Counted from the first letter of the stretch, positions 55,471 through 63,597 are shown. The stretch is 64,000 nucleotides of DNA from UA16 sp002292325 (GCA_943788645.1 CALSRC010000003.1:1-64000); one strand, 5' to 3'. Program-made: numbers and translations. The notes: a model not told the origin generated them from the sequence alone.

Positions 55471-55989
55471 ATGAAAATCCCACTCTTCGCATGGCAACAT
55501 GGTGCAGCAGCAGGTGCAATGATGATCCTGCTCAAGCTAGCCTCCTATATAATGGGAGTAGAGATGATGCTGAATCAATGGGTATCGTTTGCTTCATTTG
55601 CTCTAGTCTTAGCCGGTATGCTGATGGCGGTCACAGCTACGCGTAAAACAGAAGGTGGGTTTATTTCGTTTGGCAGGGCATTCTTGGTTGCGTTCTCTGC
55701 TGCGGCCATCTCGACATTGCTGGTCTTGCTTTTGGATTTGGTCCTCGGAACACTTGTCGATCCTCAATTGAACGAGAAAATTTTGCGTGTGACAAAACAA
55801 TCGTGGGAAGATTCTGGGATGTTGAGCTTGATCCCCAAGGCGGAGTTGGAGGGAGTGCTCGCACAATTAAAGTGGACATTGCAACCAATGGGTCAAAGTG
55901 TGAGTTGGCTGCTTGGCTTGGTGTTTTGGTCAATTGTCGCTTTGATTGTCGGTGCGATTATGAAACGAATTGATCCGCAACAATTTTGA
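55471..55989 (+). CDS. DUF4199 membrane protein
   Basis: 172 residues with four predicted membrane helices (HGAAAGAMMILLKLASYIMG, WVSFASFALVLAGMLMAV, FLVAFSAAAISTLLVLLLDLVLG and WLLGLVFWSIVALIVGAIMK). The block FISFGRAFLVAFSAAAISTLL after a charged TRKTEGG loop is characteristic of DUF4199. In Bacteroidota this gene is regularly followed by a GT2 glycosyltransferase, as here, where its end and the next gene are 34 nt apart; a shared envelope role is inferred, no activity is known. Confidence 0.82.
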   Translation: MKIPLFAWQHGAAAGAMMILLKLASYIMGVEMMLNQWVSFASFALVLAGMLMAVTATRKTEGGFISFGRAFLVAFSAAAISTLLVLLLDLVLGTLVDPQLNEKILRVTKQSWEDSGMLSLIPKAELEGVLAQLKWTLQPMGQSVSWLLGLVFWSIVALIVGAIMKRIDPQQF

Positions 55990-56023
55990 AACAAAAGGGA
56001 GATCAGTCCGTAAACCTGACCAT

Positions 56024-56992
56024 ATGAAAGACGGAGAAAAAGAAATCTCGATAGTTGTTCCGCTGTTCAATGAAGAGGAGAGTCTGGCAGAGTTGAAGGC
56101 TTGGATTGATGACGTGCTCAAGGATCGCGCTTACGAAGTGATATTTGTGGATGATGGCAGCCGGGATAATTCATGGCCCATTATTCAAAAATTGGGGGCG
56201 GATGATCCTGATCAGGTCGTTGGAATTCGGATGGCTAGGAATTACGGGAAGAGTGCGGGTTTGCAATTGGGGTTTCAAGCGGCAAAAGGGAAGGTGGTTA
56301 TTACCATGGATGCTGATTTGCAAGACTCTCCCGAGGAAATTCCAGAATTGGAACGTAAAATTCTTGAGGAGGGATTTGATTTGGTAAGCGGTTGGAAAAA
56401 GAAACGTCATGATCCGCTCACTAAAACCATTCCAACTCGGCTTTACAATGCGGCTACGCGATGGGTGAGCGGAATTCGTCTGAATGACTTCAATTGCGGA
56501 TTGAAGGCTTATCGCCTGGAAGTGGTCAAGGCAATTGAAGTTCAAGGTGAGATGCATCGGTACATTCCTATTCTGGCCAAGAGTGCGGGGTTTGATCGCA
56601 TTGGCGAACAAGTCGTTCAGCATCAGGCGAGAAAGTACGGTAGCTCGAAGTTTGGCGTGGAACGCTTTGTCAATGGCTTTTTGGATTTGATGACCATCGG
56701 ATTCATGATGCGCTTCTCTCGAAAACCCATGCACTTTTTCGGTGCGCTGGGGGCTCTAATGGCGTTGATCAGCTCAATCGGATTTGGTTGGATTCTGGTC
56801 AGTAAATTGATTTCGATTGGGCAGGGTATGCCTTCACGAAACATCACGGAACTGTCCACATTTTACATTTCTCTCACGGGGATCATTTTGGGTGTGCAGT
56901 TCTTTTTGGCTGGATTTATCGCAGAAATGACATCGCGCAATGATGCCAAGCGCCATTCTTACCAGGTGTCTGAAAACGTCAATCGGCCCTAG
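56024..56992 (+). CDS. Polyprenol-phosphate GT2 glycosyltransferase (GtrB/DPM1-like)
   Basis: 322 residues. The catalytic domain carries EISIVVPLFNEEESLAELKAWI, FVDDGSRDNSWPIIQK, GKVVITMDADLQDSPEEIP (DxD) and DFNCGLKAYRLEVV, followed by RKYGSSKFGVERF and two C-terminal helices (ALGALMALISSIGFGWILVSKL and LTGIILGVQFFLAGFIAEM). This is the layout of enzymes that move a sugar from a nucleotide to polyprenyl phosphate. The ATG at 56024 is the best start; an earlier one lies inside DUF4199. The stop codon is in the loop of the terminator hairpin. Sugar unknown. Confidence 0.88.
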   Translation: MKDGEKEISIVVPLFNEEESLAELKAWIDDVLKDRAYEVIFVDDGSRDNSWPIIQKLGADDPDQVVGIRMARNYGKSAGLQLGFQAAKGKVVITMDADLQDSPEEIPELERKILEEGFDLVSGWKKKRHDPLTKTIPTRLYNAATRWVSGIRLNDFNCGLKAYRLEVVKAIEVQGEMHRYIPILAKSAGFDRIGEQVVQHQARKYGSSKFGVERFVNGFLDLMTIGFMMRFSRKPMHFFGALGALMALISSIGFGWILVSKLISIGQGMPSRNITELSTFYISLTGIILGVQFFLAGFIAEMTSRNDAKRHSYQVSENVNRP

Positions 56993-57012
56993 AAGGGCCG
57001 ATTGAGTCTTTT
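56979..57012 (+). terminator. Intrinsic terminator overlapping the end of the GT2 gene
   Basis: A perfect 11-bp stem (TCAATCGGCCC with GGGCCGATTGA) around a 5-nt loop that contains the stop codon TAG (56990-56992), followed by GTCTTTTT. The last four sense codons are within the stem. Confidence 0.9.
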
Positions 57013-57052
57013 TGAATAGAAGTTGCCTTTTTGGGCTCGTAACCGTCTCGTC

Positions 57053-60025
57053 CTACCTGACCATGATGGATGTGTGCGCCGATTGCCGTCCCTGCATTCC
57101 AATGATGTTGTACATGCCTGCTTCAAAAGATGACGTATTCAATATCCAGTTGGAAGCGCTGGCATTGGGGACGAAAGCATATTTAGAGACCAGACGACCG
57201 GTTACATCGCGTACTTCGATTTCAATGGGTAAGTGCTCGTCCCAACCTTGACCGTTGAGGTTGGTTTCAATCTCTGTTGGATTGGGGTAGGGCGCAAATC
57301 CAATGGGATCAGGAAATTCAAACGGTGATCCACCTGTTCCAATTTCCTCACAGTCCGTGTTAATGCCCAAATTCATGGATTCCATAAACCCGTCTTCCAT
57401 GGTCGCTGTGGTCATGAGTTCGCCGTCCATCCAAACTTCAATCCAGCCTCCATTCCATCCGTCTGCGTTCATGTCCCACATGGTAACCTCGTAGCAGTCA
57501 TCTGCAAGGCAAGCGGTATACGTATGTGTTGTGTTGCTTGCATAGAACCCAGCTTCGATATTGCCGCCTGCCGCATCGGTTCCATCACTAAGGTTCCACC
57601 CGAGGCTGTTTCCATCTTCCAATGTTACGGTCACAAACGTGACTTCATTGGTCGGACAGAATGCGAATTCGCACGAGCCGTCATCTTCTGTGGCGATGGG
57701 ATTAAAATTGATTGCGCCTTCATCGGTGCATCCTACAAAAGGATCCGGCTGGTCACCGCAATCTGCACCAATGCCAACTTGGACTTCCCCATAGCTGCCA
57801 GCTTCTAAGTTGAATTCGAGGGTTTCGTCTCCCCACGTCAAGGCCAGTACCGAGTTGTCCCACCCATCCCCGAAATCATCGAGCATGATCAGCGTGTAAC
57901 ATTGGGCAGGGACGCAAAAGTCGACAGGCGTGTTGGCTCCTGTTGTCATCAAGTTGGCTCCTTCCCAATAAACGATGCCATCAGCGCCCAGCAAAAACCA
58001 AGTAATTTCTGACAGCCAGCTTCCACCAGCTAAGCTTGCAGTTACCGTGATGCCATCATCACAAACAACAGGGTAATAGCAAGAGCCGTTGTCAATTGTG
58101 GCTGATGGATCAAAGTTGCCAGCATCTGGGTCTGTGCAACCGTAGACTTCACCGCAGTTGCCATCGATGGAAAATTGGTACGTTTCCGAGCTCGCGTCAT
58201 TGTCCAATGATTCATACACGAGTTGGGACCAAGCCGCATTGACGTAGAAATAACCACCATACCATGATCCTTCACCGTTGAGGTTGGTCATTGTGGCGGT
58301 ATAGCAAGCAGTAGAATCCAAGCAAACGTCGAGGTACAGAATTTCCATGTCATTGAAGCCCTGTTGATCGTACAGGACATTTCCTTCCTCATCTTCTATG
58401 GTTAACCCGACTGCCTCACCTTGAGAGAAAGTGCAGATGTAGATCTGCCCGGGTGTTTCTCCGTCTTCACAAACCAAAGGGTAGGTACACGAGCCATTGT
58501 CCTCTGTGGCGTTGGGGTTGTAATTCAGTGCTTCTTCGTCCGTGCATCCCGGAACATAAGCTTCGCAATCCTCGACATTGACGCCTAACCCGTAGGTGAT
58601 TTGGAAGACATCGGCCGGCAAATCAGTCGCGAGATCAAAAGACAAGGTATCCTCTCCAACAACGGCAATGACTGTTCCTTCCTCTCCACCAAAGCCAGCA
58701 TTGTATATGGTAAAGTTGTAGCATCCATCAGCGATACAGCCCTCATACATCCAGTTCCCATCTGCACCGGCGTATTGTATGAAATCATACCATGCGTTGT
58801 TGTCGAAGTCTGTAATGAACCAGTTGAACCATTGGGTATTGTCCCATTCGTCATCATTGCTCGTGAAATCAGCATAGATTGTGAGGGGTGTGTTATCACC
58901 ACATTCTAATGGGTACAAACAGCCAGAATCAACGGTAGCCTCTGGATTGTAATTCAAGGCCTCGGAATCCATGCAGCCATAAACAGGCTGGTCAGAGCAA
59001 TCACCTTCCCAATAAAAATAAGCTCCGGCACATTCCAGTTCACAAGTGTTGTTGAACGTAATCAGTTCCCCGGTAACCCAGCTGTACCCGCATACCGGCT
59101 CGTAAGTATCATCTTCGCATTCGCACGATGGCAAGCACGTTCCATCGTCCACTGTAGCCTCCGCATTGTAATTAGGGGCGTCTGGGTCGGTGCATCCAAA
59201 GATGTCTCCACATGAGCCATCCAATGAGAAGTCAAAACTCCACTCGGTTTGGTCTTCAGGGAGTGTCGCATAGGCGATTTGCCCGCCTCCACTGTTGATG
59301 TAGAAATAGCCGTTGTACCATCCACCATCTCCTGCCGTGTTCATTAAAGTGGCTGTAAAACAACCTTCACCCAGGCACAGATCAGTGTAAACGATATCTA
59401 AATCCCCAAAGCTGTTCCCGAGGTAGACGGATGCTCCATTTTCATCGGTGATTTCGAGGGAAACGTTTTGGCCTTCGTTGAACGTACAGACGTAAAGAAG
59501 TGCGAGATCCCCACCGTCTTCGCAGGGGTAAACGCAGCTTCCGTCATCCGTGGTTGCCTGAAAATTGTAATTTGAAGCTGCCGGATCGGTGCAACCTGCA
59601 ATTTCTTCATTCCCACCTCCATCTCCACCTCCTGTTTCGATATCATCGCACTCTGAGCCCATGGACAAAACGTACGCACCATACGTTCCGTAGTCCAGGC
59701 TCATGTCTCCAAACATGATTCCCAAATCAGGAATGTTCACGCTAATGCTCGCTCCATTCCAACCGTCTCCAAAAGCGTCAAACAATTGCAAAATGTAGCA
59801 TCCTTCTTCAAAGCATTGCGTAATGGCTTCGAAATCATAATCGTTGTAGTTGTCTCCTTCCACAATGACATCACCTTCGGTGGTGATGATGTTCCAACTT
59901 ATTTCATCTCCCCAAGTGGCTACGGCGATCTCAATTTCGGCCTCGTATGCACAATCTGTTTGTGCGATGCTCGTTCCAATTGTGAAAAGAAAAAAGGCTG
60001 CTAAAATGAGTAGTAAAGTTTTCAT
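57053..60025 (-). CDS. Large secreted T9SS cargo protein with six GCTD-type repeats and a Kazal-like domain
   Basis: About 990 residues. Signal peptide (KTLLLILAAFFLFTIGTSIAQ). Six copies of a calcium-site-like motif of the form GCTDPxAxNYNxxATxDDGSC alternate with about 100-residue beta-rich modules (CYILQLFDAFGDGWNG, CYTATMTNLNGEGSWYGGYFYV). Between the second and third copies lies a Kazal-like unit (CECEDDTYEPVCGYSWVTG, then FNNTCELECAG) at about 58990-59135. The C-terminus (APYPNPTEIETNLNG, then EVRDVTGRLV and FEAGMYNIIGMQG) is a type A T9SS sorting domain, so it is exported through the outer membrane. The start at 60025 gives the signal peptide; a longer frame overlaps mnmA. Cargo function is unknown; adhesion or protease inhibition are possible. 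Confidence 0.85.
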   Translation of the reverse strand: MKTLLLILAAFFLFTIGTSIAQTDCAYEAEIEIAVATWGDEISWNIITTEGDVIVEGDNYNDYDFEAITQCFEEGCYILQLFDAFGDGWNGASISVNIPDLGIMFGDMSLDYGTYGAYVLSMGSECDDIETGGGDGGGNEEIAGCTDPAASNYNFQATTDDGSCVYPCEDGGDLALLYVCTFNEGQNVSLEITDENGASVYLGNSFGDLDIVYTDLCLGEGCFTATLMNTAGDGGWYNGYFYINSGGGQIAYATLPEDQTEWSFDFSLDGSCGDIFGCTDPDAPNYNAEATVDDGTCLPSCECEDDTYEPVCGYSWVTGELITFNNTCELECAGAYFYWEGDCSDQPVYGCMDSEALNYNPEATVDSGCLYPLECGDNTPLTIYADFTSNDDEWDNTQWFNWFITDFDNNAWYDFIQYAGADGNWMYEGCIADGCYNFTIYNAGFGGEEGTVIAVVGEDTLSFDLATDLPADVFQITYGLGVNVEDCEAYVPGCTDEEALNYNPNATEDNGSCTYPLVCEDGETPGQIYICTFSQGEAVGLTIEDEEGNVLYDQQGFNDMEILYLDVCLDSTACYTATMTNLNGEGSWYGGYFYVNAAWSQLVYESLDNDASSETYQFSIDGNCGEVYGCTDPDAGNFDPSATIDNGSCYYPVVCDDGITVTASLAGGSWLSEITWFLLGADGIVYWEGANLMTTGANTPVDFCVPAQCYTLIMLDDFGDGWDNSVLALTWGDETLEFNLEAGSYGEVQVGIGADCGDQPDPFVGCTDEGAINFNPIATEDDGSCEFAFCPTNEVTFVTVTLEDGNSLGWNLSDGTDAAGGNIEAGFYASNTTHTYTACLADDCYEVTMWDMNADGWNGGWIEVWMDGELMTTATMEDGFMESMNLGINTDCEEIGTGGSPFEFPDPIGFAPYPNPTEIETNLNGQGWDEHLPIEIEVRDVTGRLVSKYAFVPNASASNWILNTSSFEAGMYNIIGMQGRQSAHTSIMVR

Positions 60026-60098
60026 GAAATCGACTTTTTGCGTTGGTGTACCATGAGAACAAATAAATGCCCGAAAGGTTGCATGCCTAACCAATACT

Positions 60099-61262
60099 CT
60101 AGGAGGCAATAACACCTGAGCCCATGCACTCTGATCCATCATACCAAGCAGCAAATTGGCCTGAAGCCACACCTGCTTGAGGTGCGTTGAACCAAACGTA
60201 TAGAAAATCACCCTTTCGTTCCAGGGTTCCGGCTTGCAAAGGTTGCCGATATCGGATGCGAAATTGAAAGGCTCGTGTCTTCTCGCCGTCGGCTAACATC
60301 ATGCTGGGACGAATCCAGTGCGTTTCGGAAAGTTGCATTCTCAAGCCAGAGCGGAGCAGCCCGGGATGCGTTTCGCCCTGGCCTACATACAACGTGTTGG
60401 TTTCTACATTCTTCTCAATCACAAACAAAGGGTCAGGTTTACCTCCGACTTGAATGCCGCGTCGCTGTCCGACCGTAAAGTAATGCGCACCAGAGTGTTG
60501 GCCTACGACCTGTCCGTCCTGAGCATTCCATTTTAGAGGCATGGAGGCATCAGGGGATGCAGCCTTTTTTGCGGCGGCTGTTTCAACGGGTATTTCGATG
60601 ATTGCACCTGTCTTGGGTTCGAGCGCTTGCTGTAAGAAATCCGGCAATCGAACCTTTCCGATGAAGCAAAGTCCTTGGCTGTCTTTTTTATTGGCTGTAG
60701 GCAACCCGATTTCCGTGGCAATCTCGCGTACCCGCGGCTTCGTCAATTCTCCAATGGGAAAATGGGCCAAGGCCAATTGAGCTTGTGTGAGTTGGCAAAG
60801 GAAGTAGCTCTGGTCTTTATTTGAATCCACTCCACTGAGCAATTGATATTCTTTTACGCCATTGACTTCCGCAATGGCTTTGCGACAATAATGTCCCGTT
60901 GCGACAGCTTCCGCACCTACATCCTGGGCAGCCCGGAGAAATACGTCAAACTTGATTTCACGATTGCACAAGACGTCTGGATTCGGAGTCCTTCCGGCAG
61001 CATACTCATCAAACATGTAATCGACAATACGCTCCTTGTATTGGACGCTTAGATCCAGCACCTGAAATGGAATGCCGAGGTGTGATGCCACTAACATAGC
61101 GTCGTTGGCGTCATCAATCCAAGGACAGGCATTATCAATCACCACAGTTTCATCGTGCCAGTTGCGCATGAAAATTCCGATGACATCATGCCCGGCTTCT
61201 TTCAACAACCAAGCTGCCACACTGGAATCCACACCTCCTGATAATCCGACCACAATACGCAT
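60099..61262 (-). CDS. mnmA: tRNA 2-thiouridylase MnmA
   Basis: Thiolates U34 of Lys, Glu and Gln tRNAs; 387 residues, cytoplasmic. PP-loop VGLSGGVDSSVAAWLLKEAG (residues 4-23), first catalytic Cys in PDVLCNREIKFDVF near residue 100, DQSYFLCQLTQ near 145, KDSQGLCFIGKV with the persulfide Cys near 200, and the C-terminal beta-barrel (HYFTVGQRRGIQVGG) for tRNA binding. A perfect TAACTTTG box sits 12 nt before the ATG. It is divergent from the ECF sigma gene. Confidence 0.96.
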   Translation of the reverse strand: MRIVVGLSGGVDSSVAAWLLKEAGHDVIGIFMRNWHDETVVIDNACPWIDDANDAMLVASHLGIPFQVLDLSVQYKERIVDYMFDEYAAGRTPNPDVLCNREIKFDVFLRAAQDVGAEAVATGHYCRKAIAEVNGVKEYQLLSGVDSNKDQSYFLCQLTQAQLALAHFPIGELTKPRVREIATEIGLPTANKKDSQGLCFIGKVRLPDFLQQALEPKTGAIIEIPVETAAAKKAASPDASMPLKWNAQDGQVVGQHSGAHYFTVGQRRGIQVGGKPDPLFVIEKNVETNTLYVGQGETHPGLLRSGLRMQLSETHWIRPSMMLADGEKTRAFQFRIRYRQPLQAGTLERKGDFLYVWFNAPQAGVASGQFAAWYDGSECMGSGVIAS

Positions 61263-61266
61263 GGTC

Positions 61267-61274
61267 CAAAGTTA
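61267..61274 (-). promoter_or_regulatory. Promoter box TAACTTTG 12 nt before mnmA start
   Basis: A perfect TAnnTTTG reading 61274 to 61267 on the minus strand, first base exactly 12 nt before the ATG at 61262. The upstream sequence shows no clear TTG at -33. Confidence 0.55.
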
Positions 61275-61330
61275 CCGCCCAAGCCTGAGTGGATTGACAT
61301 GTTTCTGCGTCAGACCTTAAAAAATTCATG

Positions 61331-61338
61331 TACCTTGT
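61331..61338 (+). promoter_or_regulatory. Promoter-like box TACCTTGT upstream of the ECF sigma gene
   Basis: TACCTTGT at 61331-61338, 72 nt before the sigma ATG at 61403, which would give a leader of about 60 nt. ECF operons are often autoregulated by a different promoter, so this is tentative. Confidence 0.35.
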
Positions 61339-61402
61339 TTGAGTAGCGGAGAAATTGAAGCAACCATTGGATAAAGCGTGCGTCTAGAATTCGACGAAGG
61401 TC

Positions 61403-61972
61403 ATGTCAGAAAGTGAACTGCGACAACATATAGAAGGATGTAAGCGGGGTGACAGGTTGTCACAACAATGGGTTTTCCAGCGCTACTATCGCCTGATGTT
61501 CGGAGTTTGCTTGCGGTACACGAGCGATCAAGATCGTGTCCAAGACATTGTTCAAGAGGGATTTTTGAAAGTGTTCTCGAACATTGAAGGATTTACCTCG
61601 AAAGGTTCTTTTGAAGGTTGGATTAGACGAATTATGGTAAATACCGCCATCGATGCTGTGCGCAAGTGGAAATCAAGCCGTTTGGATTCAACTGAAGACG
61701 AGCAGTTGGAGCGACTTGCTGGTCCGGAACAGGAGGAAGATGAGGTGTTGGCAGATTCATTTTCAGTGGGAGAAGTTTTACTTGCCATGGATCAGTTGTC
61801 ACCGGCTTACCGAGCGGTTTTTAACTTATACGTCTTTGATAATCACAGCCATGCTGAAATCGCTGAGAAATTAGATATTTCAGTTGGAGCTTCGAAATCG
61901 AATTTGGCGAAAGCCAAAGGTAACATCCGAGAGTTGTTGATTTTAAACTCAAGACTTGTCGCTGAGAAATGA
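61403..61972 (+). CDS. ECF-type RNA polymerase sigma factor
   Basis: 189 residues. Region 2 (WVFQRYYRLMFGVCLRYTSDQDRVQDIVQEGFLKVFSNIEGF, then SFEGWIRRIMVNTAIDAVRK) and region 4 (LSPAYRAVFNLYVFDNHSHAEIAEKLDISVGASKSNLAKAK) are complete; region 3 is absent, as expected for ECF factors. Its stop codon overlaps the first ATG of the four 14-bp repeats that lead into the PKD-domain gene, so the two genes are linked. The partner is in the place of an anti-sigma factor. The family in Bacteroidota controls envelope or polysaccharide genes, but the target set is unknown. Confidence 0.92.
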   Translation: MSESELRQHIEGCKRGDRLSQQWVFQRYYRLMFGVCLRYTSDQDRVQDIVQEGFLKVFSNIEGFTSKGSFEGWIRRIMVNTAIDAVRKWKSSRLDSTEDEQLERLAGPEQEEDEVLADSFSVGEVLLAMDQLSPAYRAVFNLYVFDNHSHAEIAEKLDISVGASKSNLAKAKGNIRELLILNSRLVAEK

Positions 61973-62024
61973 AAGTTGAGAAATGAAAGTTGAGAAATGA
62001 AAGTTGAGAAATGAAAGTTGAGAA
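61969..62024 (+). repeat. Four tandem 14-bp repeats forming coupled micro-ORFs
   Basis: Four identical copies of ATGAAAGTTGAGAA (starting at 61969, 61983, 61997 and 62011), followed at 62025 by the start of the next gene (ATGAAAGAA). Each unit begins an 18-nt ORF, MKVEK and stop, whose TGA overlaps the next ATG as ATGA. The first ATG overlaps the sigma stop in the same way, and the last micro-ORF stop overlaps the start of the PKD gene. Confidence 0.95.
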
Positions 62025-63458
62025 ATGAAAGAAATTCTGAATTGGACTGAGAAGTTAAGACGGAACTTTGAAGGTTTTGAACCGAATGTCAAGGGGGACT
62101 GGAATGCTATGGAAAGGCGTTTGGACGCGTCAGGGCATTCTTCTTATCAAAGCGAAATCGTGCGTCGTATGAAGTCGGCTCAACGTTTTGCATTCGGTGC
62201 TTCTGCAATTGCTGCAGGGTTGGCGCTTTGGGTGTTGTTACCCACGTTGAATGAATCTGACATGGTAGCAATTGCCCTTGAACAAGATTTGACCAACGAG
62301 GCTGAAACGAAAGCTTGGTCTGTTCATGATGATTCCAAGGAAAGATCTGTTAATGGTGAAGCCTCTGGTGCATATGAGGGCGTGACAAATCAGCATGTTC
62401 AACGCTTGCCGTTGAAGCTAGATCCTTCGCTTATCGGACCTTCCCTTAGCGGAACAGAGGATCCATTCGGGCGTGACGTCACGGCTCGCACAACAACGAC
62501 ATTTGTCCTAAATCTGCCAGAGATGACTGTGCACGCTCCGCGCGCGGCGGAAGTTGAAGATTCACCACGCACTTCCGGAAAGGAAGGAGTTGACATTGAG
62601 CGTAATGAAGGATTGAGAGTGCCGGCAGTATCAAGCGCGATGAAAGAAGAGGTTGAAGGGATAGCCAATTCTACCGTTTCAAAGGCAGTGGATGATGCGA
62701 TATTTAATATCTCTGCCCAAGAGGCTTGTGCGGGTACAGAAGTTTCCTTTGCTCTGAATGGAATGAATGAGCGAGCGTCTGTGCTCTGGAATTTTGGCGA
62801 TGGCGGATTTTCGCAACAAGAATCCCCTTCTCACATCTATGAAGACGCGGGTACGTATGATATTACCGTTTCAGTTCGAGCCCCGGGGGATGGCACAATT
62901 CGGACTCGAACGGTTGAAAACATGATTGTTGTGCGTCCTAAGCCTGAAGCAGAGATGAGCTGGGCGTTTGAAGATGCCAATGCGACGCGTGCAAATGTGC
63001 ACTTGATTGACAATACGTTAGGCGCAAGTAGTTCAACTTGGATTATGGGGCAACAGGACATTTCATCATCCATTATGCTTAATATTCCCGGCGAGTATCA
63101 TGTGAATTTGATAGCAAGTAATGCTTTTGGATGCCAGGATGTGTCTGTTGAAACCATTCGGTTGGGAGATCGAAAGGAAGCTATTGCTCCTGCAATGTTT
63201 TCTCCAAACGGCGATGGCCGTTATGATACATTCATGCCGCTAATGGTTATGGACTTTCGCGAGGACTGGACGTTGACCATTTGGGATGAAACCTCTCTCG
63301 TGTTCGAAACGAGTGATCTTCGAGGGCCTTGGGATGGCACATTTATGGACGGGCAAAAGGCTGTTTCCGGTAAGTCTTATGTATGGAAACTTGAAACGAC
63401 AAGTAAGTCAGGTGAGCGCTACTTGTACGTTGACAATGTTTTCATCGACGTTGATTGA
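62025..63458 (+). CDS. Single-pass PKD-domain protein with gliding-type C-terminal domain, possible anti-sigma partner
   Basis: 477 residues. The N-terminal 50 residues (WTEKLRRNFEGFEPNVKGDWNAMERRLD) are soluble and acidic/basic mixed, a helix spans residues 52-71 (FAFGASAIAAGLALWVLLP), and a disordered stretch of about 150 residues leads to a PKD domain (VLWNFGDGGFSQQESPSHIYEDAGTYDITVSV) and a C-terminal CHU_C/gliding-type domain (APAMFSPNGDGRYDTFMPL, VWKLETTSKSGERYLYVDNVFI). The topology fits a cytoplasmic N-terminus holding the sigma factor and a periplasmic sensor. No zinc-finger anti-sigma motif is seen, so the role is inferred from place and topology only. Confidence 0.78.
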   Translation: MKEILNWTEKLRRNFEGFEPNVKGDWNAMERRLDASGHSSYQSEIVRRMKSAQRFAFGASAIAAGLALWVLLPTLNESDMVAIALEQDLTNEAETKAWSVHDDSKERSVNGEASGAYEGVTNQHVQRLPLKLDPSLIGPSLSGTEDPFGRDVTARTTTTFVLNLPEMTVHAPRAAEVEDSPRTSGKEGVDIERNEGLRVPAVSSAMKEEVEGIANSTVSKAVDDAIFNISAQEACAGTEVSFALNGMNERASVLWNFGDGGFSQQESPSHIYEDAGTYDITVSVRAPGDGTIRTRTVENMIVVRPKPEAEMSWAFEDANATRANVHLIDNTLGASSSTWIMGQQDISSSIMLNIPGEYHVNLIASNAFGCQDVSVETIRLGDRKEAIAPAMFSPNGDGRYDTFMPLMVMDFREDWTLTIWDETSLVFETSDLRGPWDGTFMDGQKAVSGKSYVWKLETTSKSGERYLYVDNVFIDVD

Positions 63459-63514
63459 TGTGGATATCGCACAGGAGCGAACCAATTGGGTTTATCAAGA
63501 ATGGGGTAATTGAC

Positions 63515-63522
63515 TATTTTTG
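63515..63522 (+). promoter_or_regulatory. Promoter box TATTTTTG upstream of the last gene
   Basis: A perfect TAnnTTTG at 63515-63522, 83 nt before the ATG at 63598, in the 139 bp after the PKD gene. It would leave a leader of about 70 nt. Confidence 0.45.
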
Positions 63523-63597
63523 CACCGTGCAACTATTTGCTTGTCCAGTAGTTTAAAATAAACAAAAGCTATTTCCTGTCCCTAGATCATTTATTCA

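Noticed and set aside
55266..55646. Plus-strand open frames over the SRP RNA region
   Set aside because: They are antisense shadows of the SRP RNA and carboxylase; no homology or coding pattern.
57500..59720. Long plus-strand open frames opposite the cargo gene
   Set aside because: They arise from the repeated composition of the minus-strand gene and show no protein family features.
61969..62024. The 14-bp repeats as a CRISPR or an integration site
   Set aside because: Units are directly adjacent with no spacers, and no cas genes or integrase are present.
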